NCBI GenBank assembly: GCA_014529385.2
Contig: CM043971.1
Coordinates: 52,925,209-52,989,208, forward strand
Direction of reading: 5' to 3'
Source: Adiantum capillus-veneris
Taxonomy: Eukaryota; Streptophyta; Polypodiopsida; Polypodiales; Pteridaceae
DNA length: 64,000 bases
Part shown: piece by piece, positions 32,225-42,347 of the stretch
Layout: each line of letters begins with the position of its first letter
Numbering within the stretch: the stretch's first letter is position 1
Translations under genes and position numbers: made by a program
Notes under the pieces: generated by a model
Databases searched by the model: none
The model's input: the letters and a program-made list of their open reading frames with translations, nothing else
What the model was told of the DNA's origin: nothing

Positions 32225-32440
32225 TGATAGCTGTTTTTTGGCTCTTCGTAATTGCCATAGTGAGTTAACCCACCCTACCAAAATCATCCAAACATTATGA
32301 CTATCCCTACCATTTCACTGTACATAGGTGTGTGTGAGTTAGGGGACTTTTCCCATATTTTCTTAAAAACCCTCAATTAGCTACTCACTGGGCTAGTTGA
32401 GCCAAAAAAATAAAAAAATAAAAAACATAATTAAAAAAAG
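32225..32440 (+). repeat. 3' LTR start of gypsy B, truncated
   Basis: It starts tgatagctgttttttggctc after the polypurine tract (atcctgggggagggctaa). It matches the A LTR up to the A/T-rich block and ends near 32440, where the copia F LTR fragment begins. Confidence 0.8.
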
Positions 32441-32442
32441 GT

Positions 32443-32516
32443 AAATAGTGAGGGCAAAAAATGCCCAGACGGTCCTAAGTGTGTTCACACACATCACTAC
32501 CACATATATGGTAACA
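32443..32516 (-). repeat. Truncated 3' LTR of copia F
   Basis: It matches 37245-37318 (for example gtgtgttcacacacatcact) and ends at the family start tgttacc (minus). It is preceded on the minus strand by a purine-rich tract (cccaagaggaatt). Confidence 0.8.
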
Positions 32517-32660
32517 AATTCCTCTTGGGAGTGATGCGGTGAATGAGAGCTAGCACATAGTATGTAGGGAAGTGATAGGCCATGAGGACATGATCAATCC
32601 ACAAAGCGAGAAAGCCCAAAGCTTTGCAGAAAGGTTCGAACTTCTAAGGCAATGCCTTTG

Positions 32661-33413
32661 TTAAAATATCTGCAAGGTTGTCCTGTGTCGGTTGTCCTGT
32701 GTCAGCACATAAGCCAAGTTGATCTCTCCACTTGAGAGTCTCTCTCTAACAAATTGATAATGCACCTCAATGTGCTTTGTGCAAGCATGAAAAATTGGAT
32801 TCCTCGCAACTGCCAAAGCGCTCTGACTGTCAATATAGATGATATTGGCAGTAGCATGTCCAACACCCAAATTAGCCATAAGGCGTATGAGCCATACACA
32901 CTCAACTGTAGCTATAAAGACAACCCTATACTCCACTTCACAACTGGAAGTGGCCACAGTAGGTTGCTTCTTGCTCAACCATGATATGCATGAACTTCCA
33001 AGCATGAAACAAAAACCACTTGTGGACAATCGCCTGTTATAATAACTAGCCCAATTTGAGTCCGAAAAAGCATGTAAATCTAGCCACCGCAATGATTTTC
33101 CCTTGGGATAAAACAACCCAAGATGTAAAGTGCCACTCAAGTAGTGAAAGATCCTCTTAACAGCCTGCCAATGCTTAGACCCTGGTCTATGCAGAAATGT
33201 GCTAACCAGTGAGAGTGCAAACAAAATATACGGCCTCATATTGCATACATAAATAAGGCATCCAACAATAGTTTGATAAAGAGTGAAAGCGTCAGGATCA
33301 CTAGCATCATAAAGGCTTAATTTTAAACTTTTTTCCATTGGAGTAGCAATAGGTTTACAGTTCTCAAGGCCAAGCTTACATAGTAATATCTCTATGTAGT
33401 TTGTTTGACACAA
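32661..33413 (-). pseudogene. Copia F RT C-terminus and RNase H
   Basis: The frame reads LLCKLGLENCKPIATPMEKS, then GCLIYVCNMRPYILFALSLV, then SDSNWASYYNRRLSTSGFCF, followed by VATSSCEVEYRVVF and IYIDSQSALAVARNPIFHA. These are the copia RT end and RNase H. The end (TQDNRHRTTLQIF) departs from the usual 'ADI.TK' end, so the 3' end is damaged. Confidence 0.9.
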
Positions 33414-33440
33414 GGAAATACCGCCATGGAATTGCTTGAA

Positions 33441-33899
33441 CTATATGCCCAAGTAATAATGCAAAATCCCCAAGTCTTTCATCTTGAAAGTAGCATTCAA
33501 ATCATCCTTGAAGTCAACAATGTGTGTCTCATTTGGTCCAATAATCAGCAAATCATCAACATAAAGAACGACGATGAGAAATACATCACCTTCACACTTG
33601 AAATACAAAGTGCTTTGTGTTGAACAATTACAAAAGCCTCGTTTAACCAAATGAGTGTCAGCTTTTTCATACCAAGCACGAGGAGGCTGCTTCAAAGCTT
33701 TTTTACATTTACACACTTTATCTTCTTGTCCTTTCTTGACAAATCCGTGTGGCTGCATTATATAAACTTCCTCAAATATATCGCCATTTAAGAAAGCAGT
33801 AACACTGTCTGATTGATGTAAATCCCATCCAAAGTGAGTTGCCAATGCACATAGAAAACAAACAATAGCCATACAACAAGTGGGAGCAAAAGTCTTCAT
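33441..33899 (-). pseudogene. Copia F reverse transcriptase
   Basis: It has FAPTCCMAIVCFLCALATHF, TAFLNGDIFEEVYIMQPHGF, KQPPRAWYEKADTHLVKRGF and the catalytic YVDDLLIIGP, then FKMKDLGILHYYLGI. The upstream part (about 33900-34100; KGY-type motif region) is in other frames. RT is interrupted at both ends by stops. Confidence 0.9.
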
Positions 33900-34546
33900 A
33901 ATTTATGCCTTTCTACTTTGCATAAACTTTTGCAACAAGTTGAGCCTTGTAGCAATCAATCTCACCATTCGACTTACGTTTCAACTCGTAAATCCACTTT
34001 GTACTTATGGCCTTTTTGTTAGGAGGCAGATCACATAAAGTCCATGTGTCATTTTCTATATATGCATCATATTTTGATTGCATGGCAACTATCTAATCTT
34101 TTGAATTATGTGCTTCATCAAAAGAAAGAGGTTTCCCCTTATTACATAAACTAGAAACAACCAAAGCATAACAATCTGACACATAAGATGCATGGCAAGA
34201 AGCTGAATGAGTATGACTAGACATAGGTTCATCCAATTTATTGTCTTCACAAAGTATGCACCATCCATTTTGGCATGCCTGTAGCCTTCACATTCTCAAC
34301 CCTTTCCACATCAATTACATCATGTATATCTACATCAATAATATGTTGATTCGTAGCATTTTTAGAAACCCCCATAGTCTGTACATTTGCCTCATTGGAA
34401 TTTACATTCAAAAGAGGCAACAAAGTGTCATTGTTCTGCAAGGTTACATAATTGTCTTTGGTACATGATAATAAAGGCTAAATAGAATCTTCCACAAACA
34501 CATCTTGTGAAACCAAAATACGTTTTGTTTGTGGATGGTACAACTT
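33900..34546 (-). pseudogene. Copia F integrase-RT linker region
   Basis: A short frame (34247-34441) reads NATNQHIIDVDIHDVIDVER and ends GMPKWMVHTL. The same ending occurs in element D at about 56350. This is the low-conservation linker between integrase and RT. The 33900-34240 part has only short broken pieces of the RT start. Confidence 0.65.
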
Positions 34547-35367
34547 TTAATCTTTGCTTTTAGTACTATAACTAACAAAAATGCATTTAACAGCCTTATC
34601 ATCCATTTTTTTGCGATGTGTTTGTGGCACTAAAGCATAAGCTAAACAACCAAAAACACACATGTGATCAATAGATGGATTTTTATCATGCCATGCTTCA
34701 TAAGTAGTCATAGATTTCAAAGCTTCTGTAGGACACTTGCTAAGTACATAAGTAGCACACATGATGGCCTCAAGACAACACAAATGTGGCAAAGCTTGAC
34801 TCTTGACCATACATCGTATCATTTTCATAAGTAACCTACTTTTCCTTTCAACAACACCATTTTGTTGAGGTGTATATGACACTGTACATAGGTGTTTTAT
34901 CCCATGATTAGGTAGAAATGCATTAAACTCATGAGACATATACTCCCCCCCTCAATCTAAACAGAGGGTGTCCATAGTACATTTAGAGAAATTTTCGGCC
35001 ATAGCCAGAAATTTCTTAAGCAGATGAACAATTCGAACTTAGCTTTAAGCGGATATACCCATGTCTACCTGGAGTAATCATCAATGGAAGTCATGAAGTA
35101 TAGGTAATTTCCTAAGGAACGAGTTTGCATAGGCCCACAAACATCACTATGCACAAGTTGCAATCTGTATGTAGCCCTCACTAAACAATTATTTGGAAAC
35201 TTTGAATGCTGCATGTTACGCAAAATACAACCTTCACAAACATGCCTCAAAGGTGCTTCAAGAGGTGGTAAAGAAGCAACCATATTTGGTTTTTGCAAAC
35301 GCAACAAACTGGCAAAGTTCAGATGCCCAAAACGTGCACAATTGCATTTGCAAATTTCTTCCCACAC
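34547..35367 (-). pseudogene. Copia F integrase
   Basis: Pieces are ARFGHLNFASLLRLQ, LQLVHSDVCGPMQTRSLGNY and TSIDDYSR (zinc region and first Asp), then PQQNGVVERKSRLLMKMIRC (Glu region) and HMCVFGCLAYALVPQTHRKK (C-terminal part). The second-Asp region lies in the broken stretch about 34940-35060. Several frameshifts are present. Confidence 0.88.
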
Positions 35368-35999
35368 TTGTCATACAAAGTGAACTTATACATCCCATGA
35401 CATAAAATGCTAGATGCAACAATTTCATCACCAAAATTGAGATCATGAATTGTACTTCTATCATCCACAAATTTGACAACAAGACCAAGTCTAGAAAGTA
35501 GAGATACAAACAAATGGTTCTTTCTTATCCCAAGTACATAAAGTGCATCAACAAGTGTGAAAGAACTACCATTTGGAGCAGTTAGCACAATCTTTACAAG
35601 TCCATTGATTGGATAAGAGGCATTGTTGGCACAAGTGACTGTATTCCTATGAGGGACAGCCTCGGGAGAGGTAAACAAGTCTTGATGTGAGGTAATATGC
35701 TTTGTAGCACCACTGCCAAAGTACCACACATGTGAATTTACAACAATTGAAATACATGCATCATGAACAAAAAGATCATGAGTGCACTCTGCACTAAATC
35801 CCCACTTTGCATCTACATCAGCATCACAATCTCCTTTCATACAAGATTCTACAATAGCTGCACTTGTAGTGGAGCTAGCGTCTTTCTTCTTGGCCTCTTT
35901 TGCATTCAATTTAGGAAAATGCTTTATCAAGTGATCATTAGCCTTGCAATAATGGCAACACATCTTCTTTTTGCCTTTTTCACTAGAATTCCCAGACAA
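35319..35999 (-). pseudogene. Copia F zinc knuckle, protease and GAG-pre-integrase
   Basis: A knuckle (CHYCKANDHLIKHFP) has Phe where the last Cys belongs. The protease site reads WYFGSGATKHITSHQ, so the catalytic Asp of the DSG triad is Gly. The post-protease part (FTLVDALYVLGIRKNHLFV) and GAG-pre-integrase part (DEIVASSILCHGMYKFTLYD) follow in a single 226-codon frame. Protease would cut the polyprotein; this copy cannot. Confidence 0.85.
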
Positions 36000-36156
36000 G
36001 GTGCTACCAACAAAAGCATTAGCAACAAAAGCCTATTCAACTACAAGTTGTTTAACCTTGTTATTTCTTGAAAGTGACTCTTGCAACAACAACAATGTGC
36101 ATAATGCATCAAACTTGACAGTTTGAGGGTTTCCTTGGGTCATAAGTCTCCAAGTA

Positions 36157-36728
36157 CTAGCAAAAGTCTAGGAAGAATTTGGCAATGCACAATCTCTGCA
36201 CAAGTGAACTGTCAAAAATGACTTTGCCTGCAAAAATGAGTTGCTCATGAATATCCTTGATACAAGCAAGAAAAGTTTCCATGTCATCTTTCTCATGCAT
36301 AATATTTGACTCTAGCTCTTTACGCAGCAATGCAATTTTAGCCTCATTGCGACTTGCATAAAGACTAGCCAGAATATCCCAAGCCTGTTTTACTGATTTA
36401 GCTGAGTGAATGTGAGGAGTAATAGTGTGCTTCACAGATAATTCAATCAATACATGATCTTACGTATCTCTAACATCCCAAAAAGACTATTTAGTTGTAG
36501 GCAAAACAACTCTAGCAGCAACAGACCTCCCACAGAACCTGCAACATTTTCAACAAAGTCTGTATCCATAGAAGTTGGACGTACATTAATGCCCTGCACA
36601 ATGTTCCCAATGCCCTTTGACACAAGAACATGTTGCATCATGTAAGCCCACATTGGGTAATTGTCCCCATCTAGTTTATCCTTAGCAAAAACGAACATCT
36701 TGAAAACATTTGTGTTGTTGTTAGCCAC
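36157..36728 (-). pseudogene. Copia F Gag
   Basis: Two frames, MANNNTNVFKMFVFAKDKLD (from 36728) then YPMWAYMMQHVLVSKGIG, and VKQAWDILASLYASRNEAKI with HEKDDMETFLACIKDIHEQL, form a copia Gag. A frame change near 36450 and a stop near 36160 break it. The leader up to the primer site (36730-37077) has no other coding signal. Confidence 0.85.
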
Positions 36729-37095
36729 GGCGAGTGACTACACCTAATGTGAAAATTTCCCAAAAAGAGGAAAAACAAAGTAGGACCAACACGTGCTATA
36801 TAGCACAACCAAAAGAGCACTGTAAGGAACCTGTTTTGCAAAAAAATTCACTAACAAAAAATTTTCTTTAAAGGATAAAATTGGTTGTGTAGTACTACCC
36901 TGTAGTGGAAATAGAGGCCGAAATGAGTTCAAATGAAAATCTTGAGTAGACCTAGCTCTATGAGCTATCCCAAAGTATTTTTCTACCTGTTGACGCTCAC
37001 CACGTCTCACCCAAATTGGAGAAAGTGAGTAGGCGAGTGGTGGTGATAGTGACGACTATGCTCGGGAGGATGCAACAGGCTCTGATACCAATTTT

Positions 37096-37318
37096 TGGAA
37101 TTAGGATTGCAAGGAAACACACACAGCTTGAAGAAGATGATAAAGCTCAAGGCACACAAGAGAAATTATATTGCTTAGTGCACTATGGAAAGATAAGTTA
37201 GCCCTAGAATAATGGATGTATATACAATGCACAAGGGGAAAAACCTCCTAGTGAGGAAAAAAATGCCTTGGTGGTCTTAAGTGTGTTCACACACATCACT
37301 ATTGCATATATGGTAACA
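37096..37318 (-). repeat. 5' LTR of copia F
   Basis: On the minus strand it starts tgttaccatatatgc and ends ttcca before the primer site (attggtatcagagcc). At 223 bp it is short for a copia LTR but complete as far as can be told, with no second complete LTR in the window. Confidence 0.85.
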
Positions 37319-38255
37319 ATATTATTTTAGAATACATTTTTTTTGTTTTCTATAATACAACTCATTTCATTTTAAAGAAGGAACACGATGCCTATCTAAC
37401 AACAATCTGTGTGTCAATTTGTGTTTTGGAAAATTATTTTGCAGCACAAGTGTCAATTTGTGTTTTGAAAAACAATTTTGCAGCACAAGTGTATTCCATA
37501 ATTATATGTGCAAGCTCCTTGTATTTTATAAATACAAGTTTGTGTTCAACTTGTTTTCCTAAATACAAGTTCACAACATACTTGTATTCTAGAATACACG
37601 AGTGTGAAGATTTTTGTTTATTTGTTGTGTACTACTATTCTAGAAATCAACTTTTTGTTATTCTAGAAGACAAGAGTGCTGCAATCTTGTATTTTAGAAT
37701 ACAAGTTGCAATATTTTTCTATTATGGAACACAAGATCGCAACACTCTAGTATTCTAGAATACAAAAGTACAACACAAGTGTATTTTGAAATAGAAGTGT
37801 GTAGCACATGTGTATTTTGGAATACAGGTGTGTAGTACATATCTATTTTGGAACACAAGATTGCAACACTTTCGTATTCTAGAATACAAAAGTACATCAC
37901 ATGTGTATTCTAGAATAGAAATGTGTAGCATAGGTGTATTCTGGAATAAAATTTCGTTGTGCTCTTATATTCCAATACACAAATCTAGTGTATTTTGGAA
38001 AATAAAGAGAAGGTTATCCTCTCTCCAAAGGTTATATCTAGGTATTTCTTTTCCATCTTCATCTCCATCTTTGTGTTCTCCATCTCCTTGTTCTTTGTGT
38101 GAGTTTTCTTAGTCTTCATGTGTGTAGTCTGTGTGTGTGTCTCCATCTCTGCCTACGATAATGATTCTCTCACAAGATGCATCCTATCTTTGTGAACCTT
38201 CACATGCTTGTGTACTCCATCTCCATATCCATCTTCTTAATAAGATTTGCTAACA
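37319..38255 (+). repeat. LTR-like region with an array of TTCnnGAA palindromes
   Basis: This stretch is built from degenerate units around 'tattctagaatacaagtgt'. Seven exact TTCnnGAA sites occur: 37587, 37638, 37661, 37753, 37877, 37908 (all ttctagaa) and 37939 (ttctggaa), with several near-matches (tattttagaatac, tattttggaatac). The stretch ends ...taaca immediately before a primer-like site (tttgatatcaaagc), so it reads as a copia LTR or its 3' part. TTCnnGAA is the core of heat-shock elements; whether HSF proteins bind here is inference. The left end and a second LTR are not identified. Confidence 0.55.
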
Positions 38256-38470
38256 TTTGATATCAAAGCTGTGTGAAAATCATTTTTGCATTTTTGCACA
38301 AGCGTTGTTTATAGATTGTTTTTGGGTCCGGAGCTTGGACATACACTCAACATTCCGAGAGATTTTCTAGCATGTATCCGACGCTTTTACTTCCCTTTTG
38401 AAGTTGTTTATGCCCTTAAAATTATGTTCTGAGCATCATAGCAGAAGATAGTTTTCAGCCATACAGAAAA
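38256..38470 (+). other. Primer-like site and copia leader
   Basis: The sequence tttgatatcaaagct (38256-38270) resembles the initiator Met tRNA site ttggtatcagagc with two changes. The downstream sequence (ccggagcttggac, tgcccttaaaatt, ttctgagcatcat, agaagatag) is related to the leader at 12380-12530 of the Tork-like copia element. No gag follows. Confidence 0.65.
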
Positions 38471-39904
38471 TCTTCCTCTGTGTCTCTTAGAGAAAACAAC
38501 ATGTATTGACATTGGAAGGAGGGAAAGGAAACCACACCTGACAAAAAACACATGCCTCTCTATAGCTTAGATGGAATCATAACACCCCAATCCACTGGAA
38601 GAAACACACCAAACGATAAAACTTTACTGCAAGCATTTGTCTGCACGCACCCAAGCCCACAATCACACACAAAAGCAGAGCTTTTTGCATCTCAACCATC
38701 ACAATTGCTTTCCGATTCTCAACCACACACACAACACCTCTCTCTTCCTCCCTCTTTGCACATGAGAAGAGAAAAGAAAAAGGGATGGGAGAGACAACGC
38801 GAGAGACAATGCAATTGAATCTTGCTTCTTTTCTAAAAATTAATTGGCAATGGGTGGAGCATACACAAGAAGGATCTCTCAGAGCTTTGTCTTCTTCTCT
38901 TTCTTGCACGCAACCTTAAAAAGCAATAGTTTACAAACACTTATATATCTTCCAAACGATGCCGAATTAGCTTACGTGTGTGAGACGCAAAGAAGTTTCA
39001 AAAGATAATTTTCTTCAAGTATCTCGGACCGTTTTAAGAAAAAGCAAGTTTTGTAAATTTTTTATAGAATACGACTTTTTGGTTGTCCTCATGTAAGAAA
39101 GTTGAGCTACACATCCTTTTCAAAAATGCGACAAGTATTTTATTGTTTGTTCATTTTTCATTCTGGAATACAAGTAATTCATTCTTGTAAGTTTGAAACA
39201 ATCAATTTGTGTTCATATCTTTGTATCCTAGAATACAAGCGCCAGTGCTGCAATCAAAGCAATTTGCAGACAAGCAATGCTAGAAATTGATTCTACTACG
39301 TAGTGCTATAGCAGCATGGAAAATAGAAGAGCTTCAAGCAAAGCCTGCATCATTGCATCTTTGGGTGTGTGTGTGTGTGTGTGTGTGTTTTCATGTCACA
39401 CACGTGCACACACACTATATCATTACACAGTGGAGAGAGCAAAACAGAGAGAGAAGAGCTAAGGTCCGTGTCAAAACCATCTAGATGGACACACATTAGA
39501 ATGACCTGGTCCAATCATGAGTTGCACCATCCCTACACGTTGTCACATGCAGCCGACGGACACAATTCCAAGGGTGTCCTGGAGTTCCACGTCATGGCTA
39601 GAGCACCCTCAAGATCCTCCGGCGGGGGGGTAGCCTGGCTCATGCTCGTCTAACATTTTCAACAACCAATCAATTCTCAGAGACAACTTGCATATGTTCT
39701 TTGCAGTGCCGCAGCATTGCCGCTGTGTGTGACTCAGAACCCCGATAGACATAGGCAGTAGCCTTGACTTCTTCTCTACCCAGAAGGACAACATAGGCTA
39801 GCTCAATTGTGACCGTCGGTCAAATTTGACACGGGCCTAAGAAGAATTGATATTTTTTCTCTAAGGGTGTGTTCATACACACACACTTGCATGCACGGTT
39901 TGAA

Positions 39905-39905
<1 letters not shown>
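38471..39905. other. Non-coding, with a (GT)13 run and further ctagaatacaag units
   Basis: Units related to the palindrome array (cattctggaatacaag at 39160; cctagaatacaagcg at 39228) recur, so the decayed LTR may extend or be duplicated here. (GT) lies at 39365-39388. Short open frames on both strands are not recognisable. Confidence 0.45.
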
Positions 39906-39908
<3 letters not shown>

Positions 39909-39966
<58 letters not shown>

Positions 39967-39974
39967 GGGGGGGG
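39909..39974 (+). repeat. (AG)24 followed by a run of about 19 G
   Basis: The AG tract (39909-39955) runs directly into a homopolymer of G (39956-39974). Confidence 0.95.
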
Positions 39975-40143
39975 CGTGTTCGCTCTCGATAAGAGTGTGT
40001 GCACACACACATACACACACACACAATCTGATAATCGAACTTCTTGTTTTGTGTGTGAGCTTTGGATTCAGGATCGTGGTTTTGCATTGACCTCAGATTG
40101 TGCTTTTGATGCACACACTGCGATCCAATTCCGACATCCTTTC

Positions 40144-40147
<4 letters not shown>

Positions 40148-40229
<82 letters not shown>
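40148..40229 (+). repeat. (GA)41 microsatellite
   Basis: This is an uninterrupted GA run directly followed by 'gtacgttaggctctcctc'. Confidence 0.97.
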
Positions 40230-40232
<3 letters not shown>

Positions 40233-41144
40233 GTTAGGCTCTCCTCAAACGGTTGTGGTGGCTTTGACTTTAGACATCAGCTCTTAGTCTCGACATTAAG
40301 AGTTCGACATCAGCAGCTACAGCATCAATGACTACTTTCATTCAGCGGCGGAAGACGGCATCAACTAGATTTTCTTGGCTTCAACATAGAAAGAGTGAGA
40401 GAGAGCCATTTGGCTCTCCTCCACTGTAGCCTCGCCATCAATTTTGAACCCACACCCCTTTTTCTAGAGCGGTTTTTCTTCGATAGTCTCCCCCGGATTC
40501 TCGACTTTGACTTACCTAGAGACAGATTGAGAGAGAGTAACATTGACTCTCCTCTAGTCCGCATCCAGAGCGGCTAGGCTCCGCAATGTCTCCTCAAAAA
40601 TTTGGCTTTGACGGCTCTCCCATTTTCCTACTGCATCCACACACTGACGCATACGGCTCCAATGGACCATTTTGGAGCGGATTTCCCAAGCGAGCTCAGA
40701 TTGGGCTCACTTAGTTTAGTATTTTGTTTATGCTTGCAAATTGTTGAGCTATTTTACGCATATACTAACATCGGCTTGATGCAGTTGATCATGGTTTTCA
40801 TGATTGTGTAGTGGTTGAATAATTTCCCACTTTGTTGCCATTTTGACACAGTTTATGGTTGAGATTTCTCCCAGGATTCCTTGCCATAGTTTGGTTTCTT
40901 GGCATCCATATAGCAGACATGTGTGATAGTTCAGAGTTGACAATGATGACTCGTGAGAGATGGTGGTCTTGTAGTTGCTGATATATGCAATGTTTGCATT
41001 GTGGTCACACAGGCACATTAGGTGTCATTGCTTTCAATGTATGAGGTAGTGACTGTGATTTACGCAAGATGTAGAGACAGTTTCGACAAATGCTAGAGCA
41101 ATGGTTTCATATACCACTGATGATGATGGCACGTTTACCATTAC

Positions 41145-41447
41145 ATGTCTTCGAGAGGTGACACTTCTCCCCATTGGTTGCTAGATGTGGATGCAATGTT
41201 CCACATCACATTACATTGTGAGTGGTTTAGCACTTTCTTTAGTGGGAGCTTTGGTCATGTACACTTGGTCGATGGTTCGGTGTATGACATTGCGTGTGTA
41301 GGAGATGTTTGCTTGTCATTGTCCAGTGGTGCATCCTATACACTACAACATGTGTGCTATGTTCCTCGGGTGCAACAGAGTTTGATCTCAATGGGACAAT
41401 TAGCAGATTGTGGGTGTCAGATACTTCTCAGAGAGCAATATTTCTAG
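41145..41447 (+). pseudogene. Copia protease and post-protease fragment
   Basis: It reads HWLLDVDAMFHITLHCEWF then HVHLVDGSVYDIACVGDV and YVPRVQQSLISMGQLADCGC. The family pattern is 'WLLDSGAS.HMT....WFS' with the flap and 'YVPGL..SLISVGQL' part. The catalytic triad is DVD rather than DSG. It is open over 100 codons but lacks gag upstream. Confidence 0.75.
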
Positions 41448-41557
41448 ATGCATTGCAAGTCACTAGTGATTACCAGAGGAGCCAGCAGTGGCTTGGTCTA
41501 CCCTATGCATGTATCTAAGGTATGAGATGACATAGTCTCGGATTTGTTGCTAGCATG

Positions 41558-41559
<2 letters not shown>

Positions 41560-41614
<55 letters not shown>
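41560..41614 (+). repeat. (GA)27 microsatellite
   Basis: This is an uninterrupted GA run inside the copia derivative, between the protease remnant and the acidic stretch. Confidence 0.97.
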
Positions 41615-41617
<3 letters not shown>

Positions 41618-41679
41618 TGTCTCCTTTACTATTGAGCTCTAGTATGCTTAGGAGACAGAATGTAGATGTGTAGGACATG

Positions 41680-41908
41680 TCGGTAGAATTTGTAGAGATA
41701 GAGGTAGAGCGAAAATGCTCTATTGAGACATAAGAGGTGTTGTCAGAGTCCGTGCAGATAGAGGTAGAGTGGATCTGCTCCCTAGAGACACGGGCAAAGA
41801 TGATAGACATGGAGTTCTTTGATATTCTCATGCCAGATATTGATGAGTTGACAACAGAACACATAGTTCCACCTATGGATGAGAGGGATGTAGCCATCCT
41901 AGTGTAGA
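41680..41908 (+). pseudogene. Acidic region of the copia derivative (unknown)
   Basis: A plus-strand frame reads EIEVERKCSIET, a stop, then VQIEVEWICSLETRAKMIDM and FFDILMPDIDELTTEHIVPP. The first two are a diverged tandem duplication (agatagaggtagagYggatctgctc type). It contains an in-frame stop. No family is recognised. Confidence 0.35.
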
Positions 41909-42347
41909 CGATGACACATCCATATGTGATGAGTAGTTTTGATGATGTAGTGCATGCAGATAGTGCTCAAGAGGCTAGTACAACCAGATTTGCATAGATT
42001 TTGTCAGTGTTCGGACGTCTCATGTACGACTACTAGTGTCGAGTCCTAACCTAGCAGCTATTGTGGGAACATTTGCAGTAGGGATTGTTAGTTGTATGGA
42101 GAGTGACACTAACATGATGTATTTTGGAGCTATGCACACTATACAGAGTTGTCTATAGGATCTACATGTAGGCTCTAGTGTGGATATGCATGCTTGTCTA
42201 TCACTAGAGTCGGTACAACTGCATGTAGATCGACTAAATGATCCATTGGGTGTAGGTTGAGAGAGTCTCTCACTTGTTTTCTTGTACATGCTAGGAGTTT
42301 AGCTAGTACGACCCACTTATTGGCACATTCGCCTTTAAGTGGTAGGT

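Larger units (their letters stand above)
27297..32440 (+). mobile_element. Tat-like gypsy element B (plus strand), inverted relative to A
   Basis: It starts inside the leader (cccattgcaaggcaaaagg, matching 26522 of A) and runs through leader ORFs, gag, zinc knuckle, the second RNase H, integrase and the start of the 3' LTR. It lacks the 5' LTR, and about 2.4 kb covering protease, RT, first RNase H and the start of the second is deleted near 30515. It also carries a solo LTR of another family (27888-29476). Its reading frames are close to those of A, so the two are recent relatives. The 3' LTR is cut near 32440 where the copia LTR piece begins. Confidence 0.88.
32443..37318 (-). mobile_element. 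Ty1/copia element F, minus strand
   Basis: The 5' LTR is at 37096-37318 (minus-strand start tgttaccatatatg), the primer site (inverse of ggctctgataccaa) at 37078-37091, and gag, protease, integrase, RT and RNase H follow toward lower coordinates. Only 74 bp of the 3' LTR remain (32443-32516), cut where gypsy B's LTR ends. All coding parts have stops or frameshifts. The same family is represented by element D (45790-58375) and by an LTR piece at 17629. Confidence 0.88.
40230..42347 (+). mobile_element. Degenerate copia derivative with protease remnant and no pol
   Basis: A copia-like protease region lies at 41145-41447, and a polypurine tract plus LTR start (gcctttaagtggtaggt|tgttggggtaaagg) is at 42335-42360; the same arrangement occurs before the 3' LTR of the element at 16737. 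In between there are no integrase or RT motifs, but an acidic stretch (41680-41908) and a GA run. The 5' LTR was not found. It is a pol-less derivative or a heavily deleted copy. Confidence 0.55.

Noticed and set aside
38552-39794. Short frames on both strands (including 38577-38909 minus and 39609-39794 minus)
   Set aside because: They overlap each other on opposite strands in decayed LTR/leader sequence.
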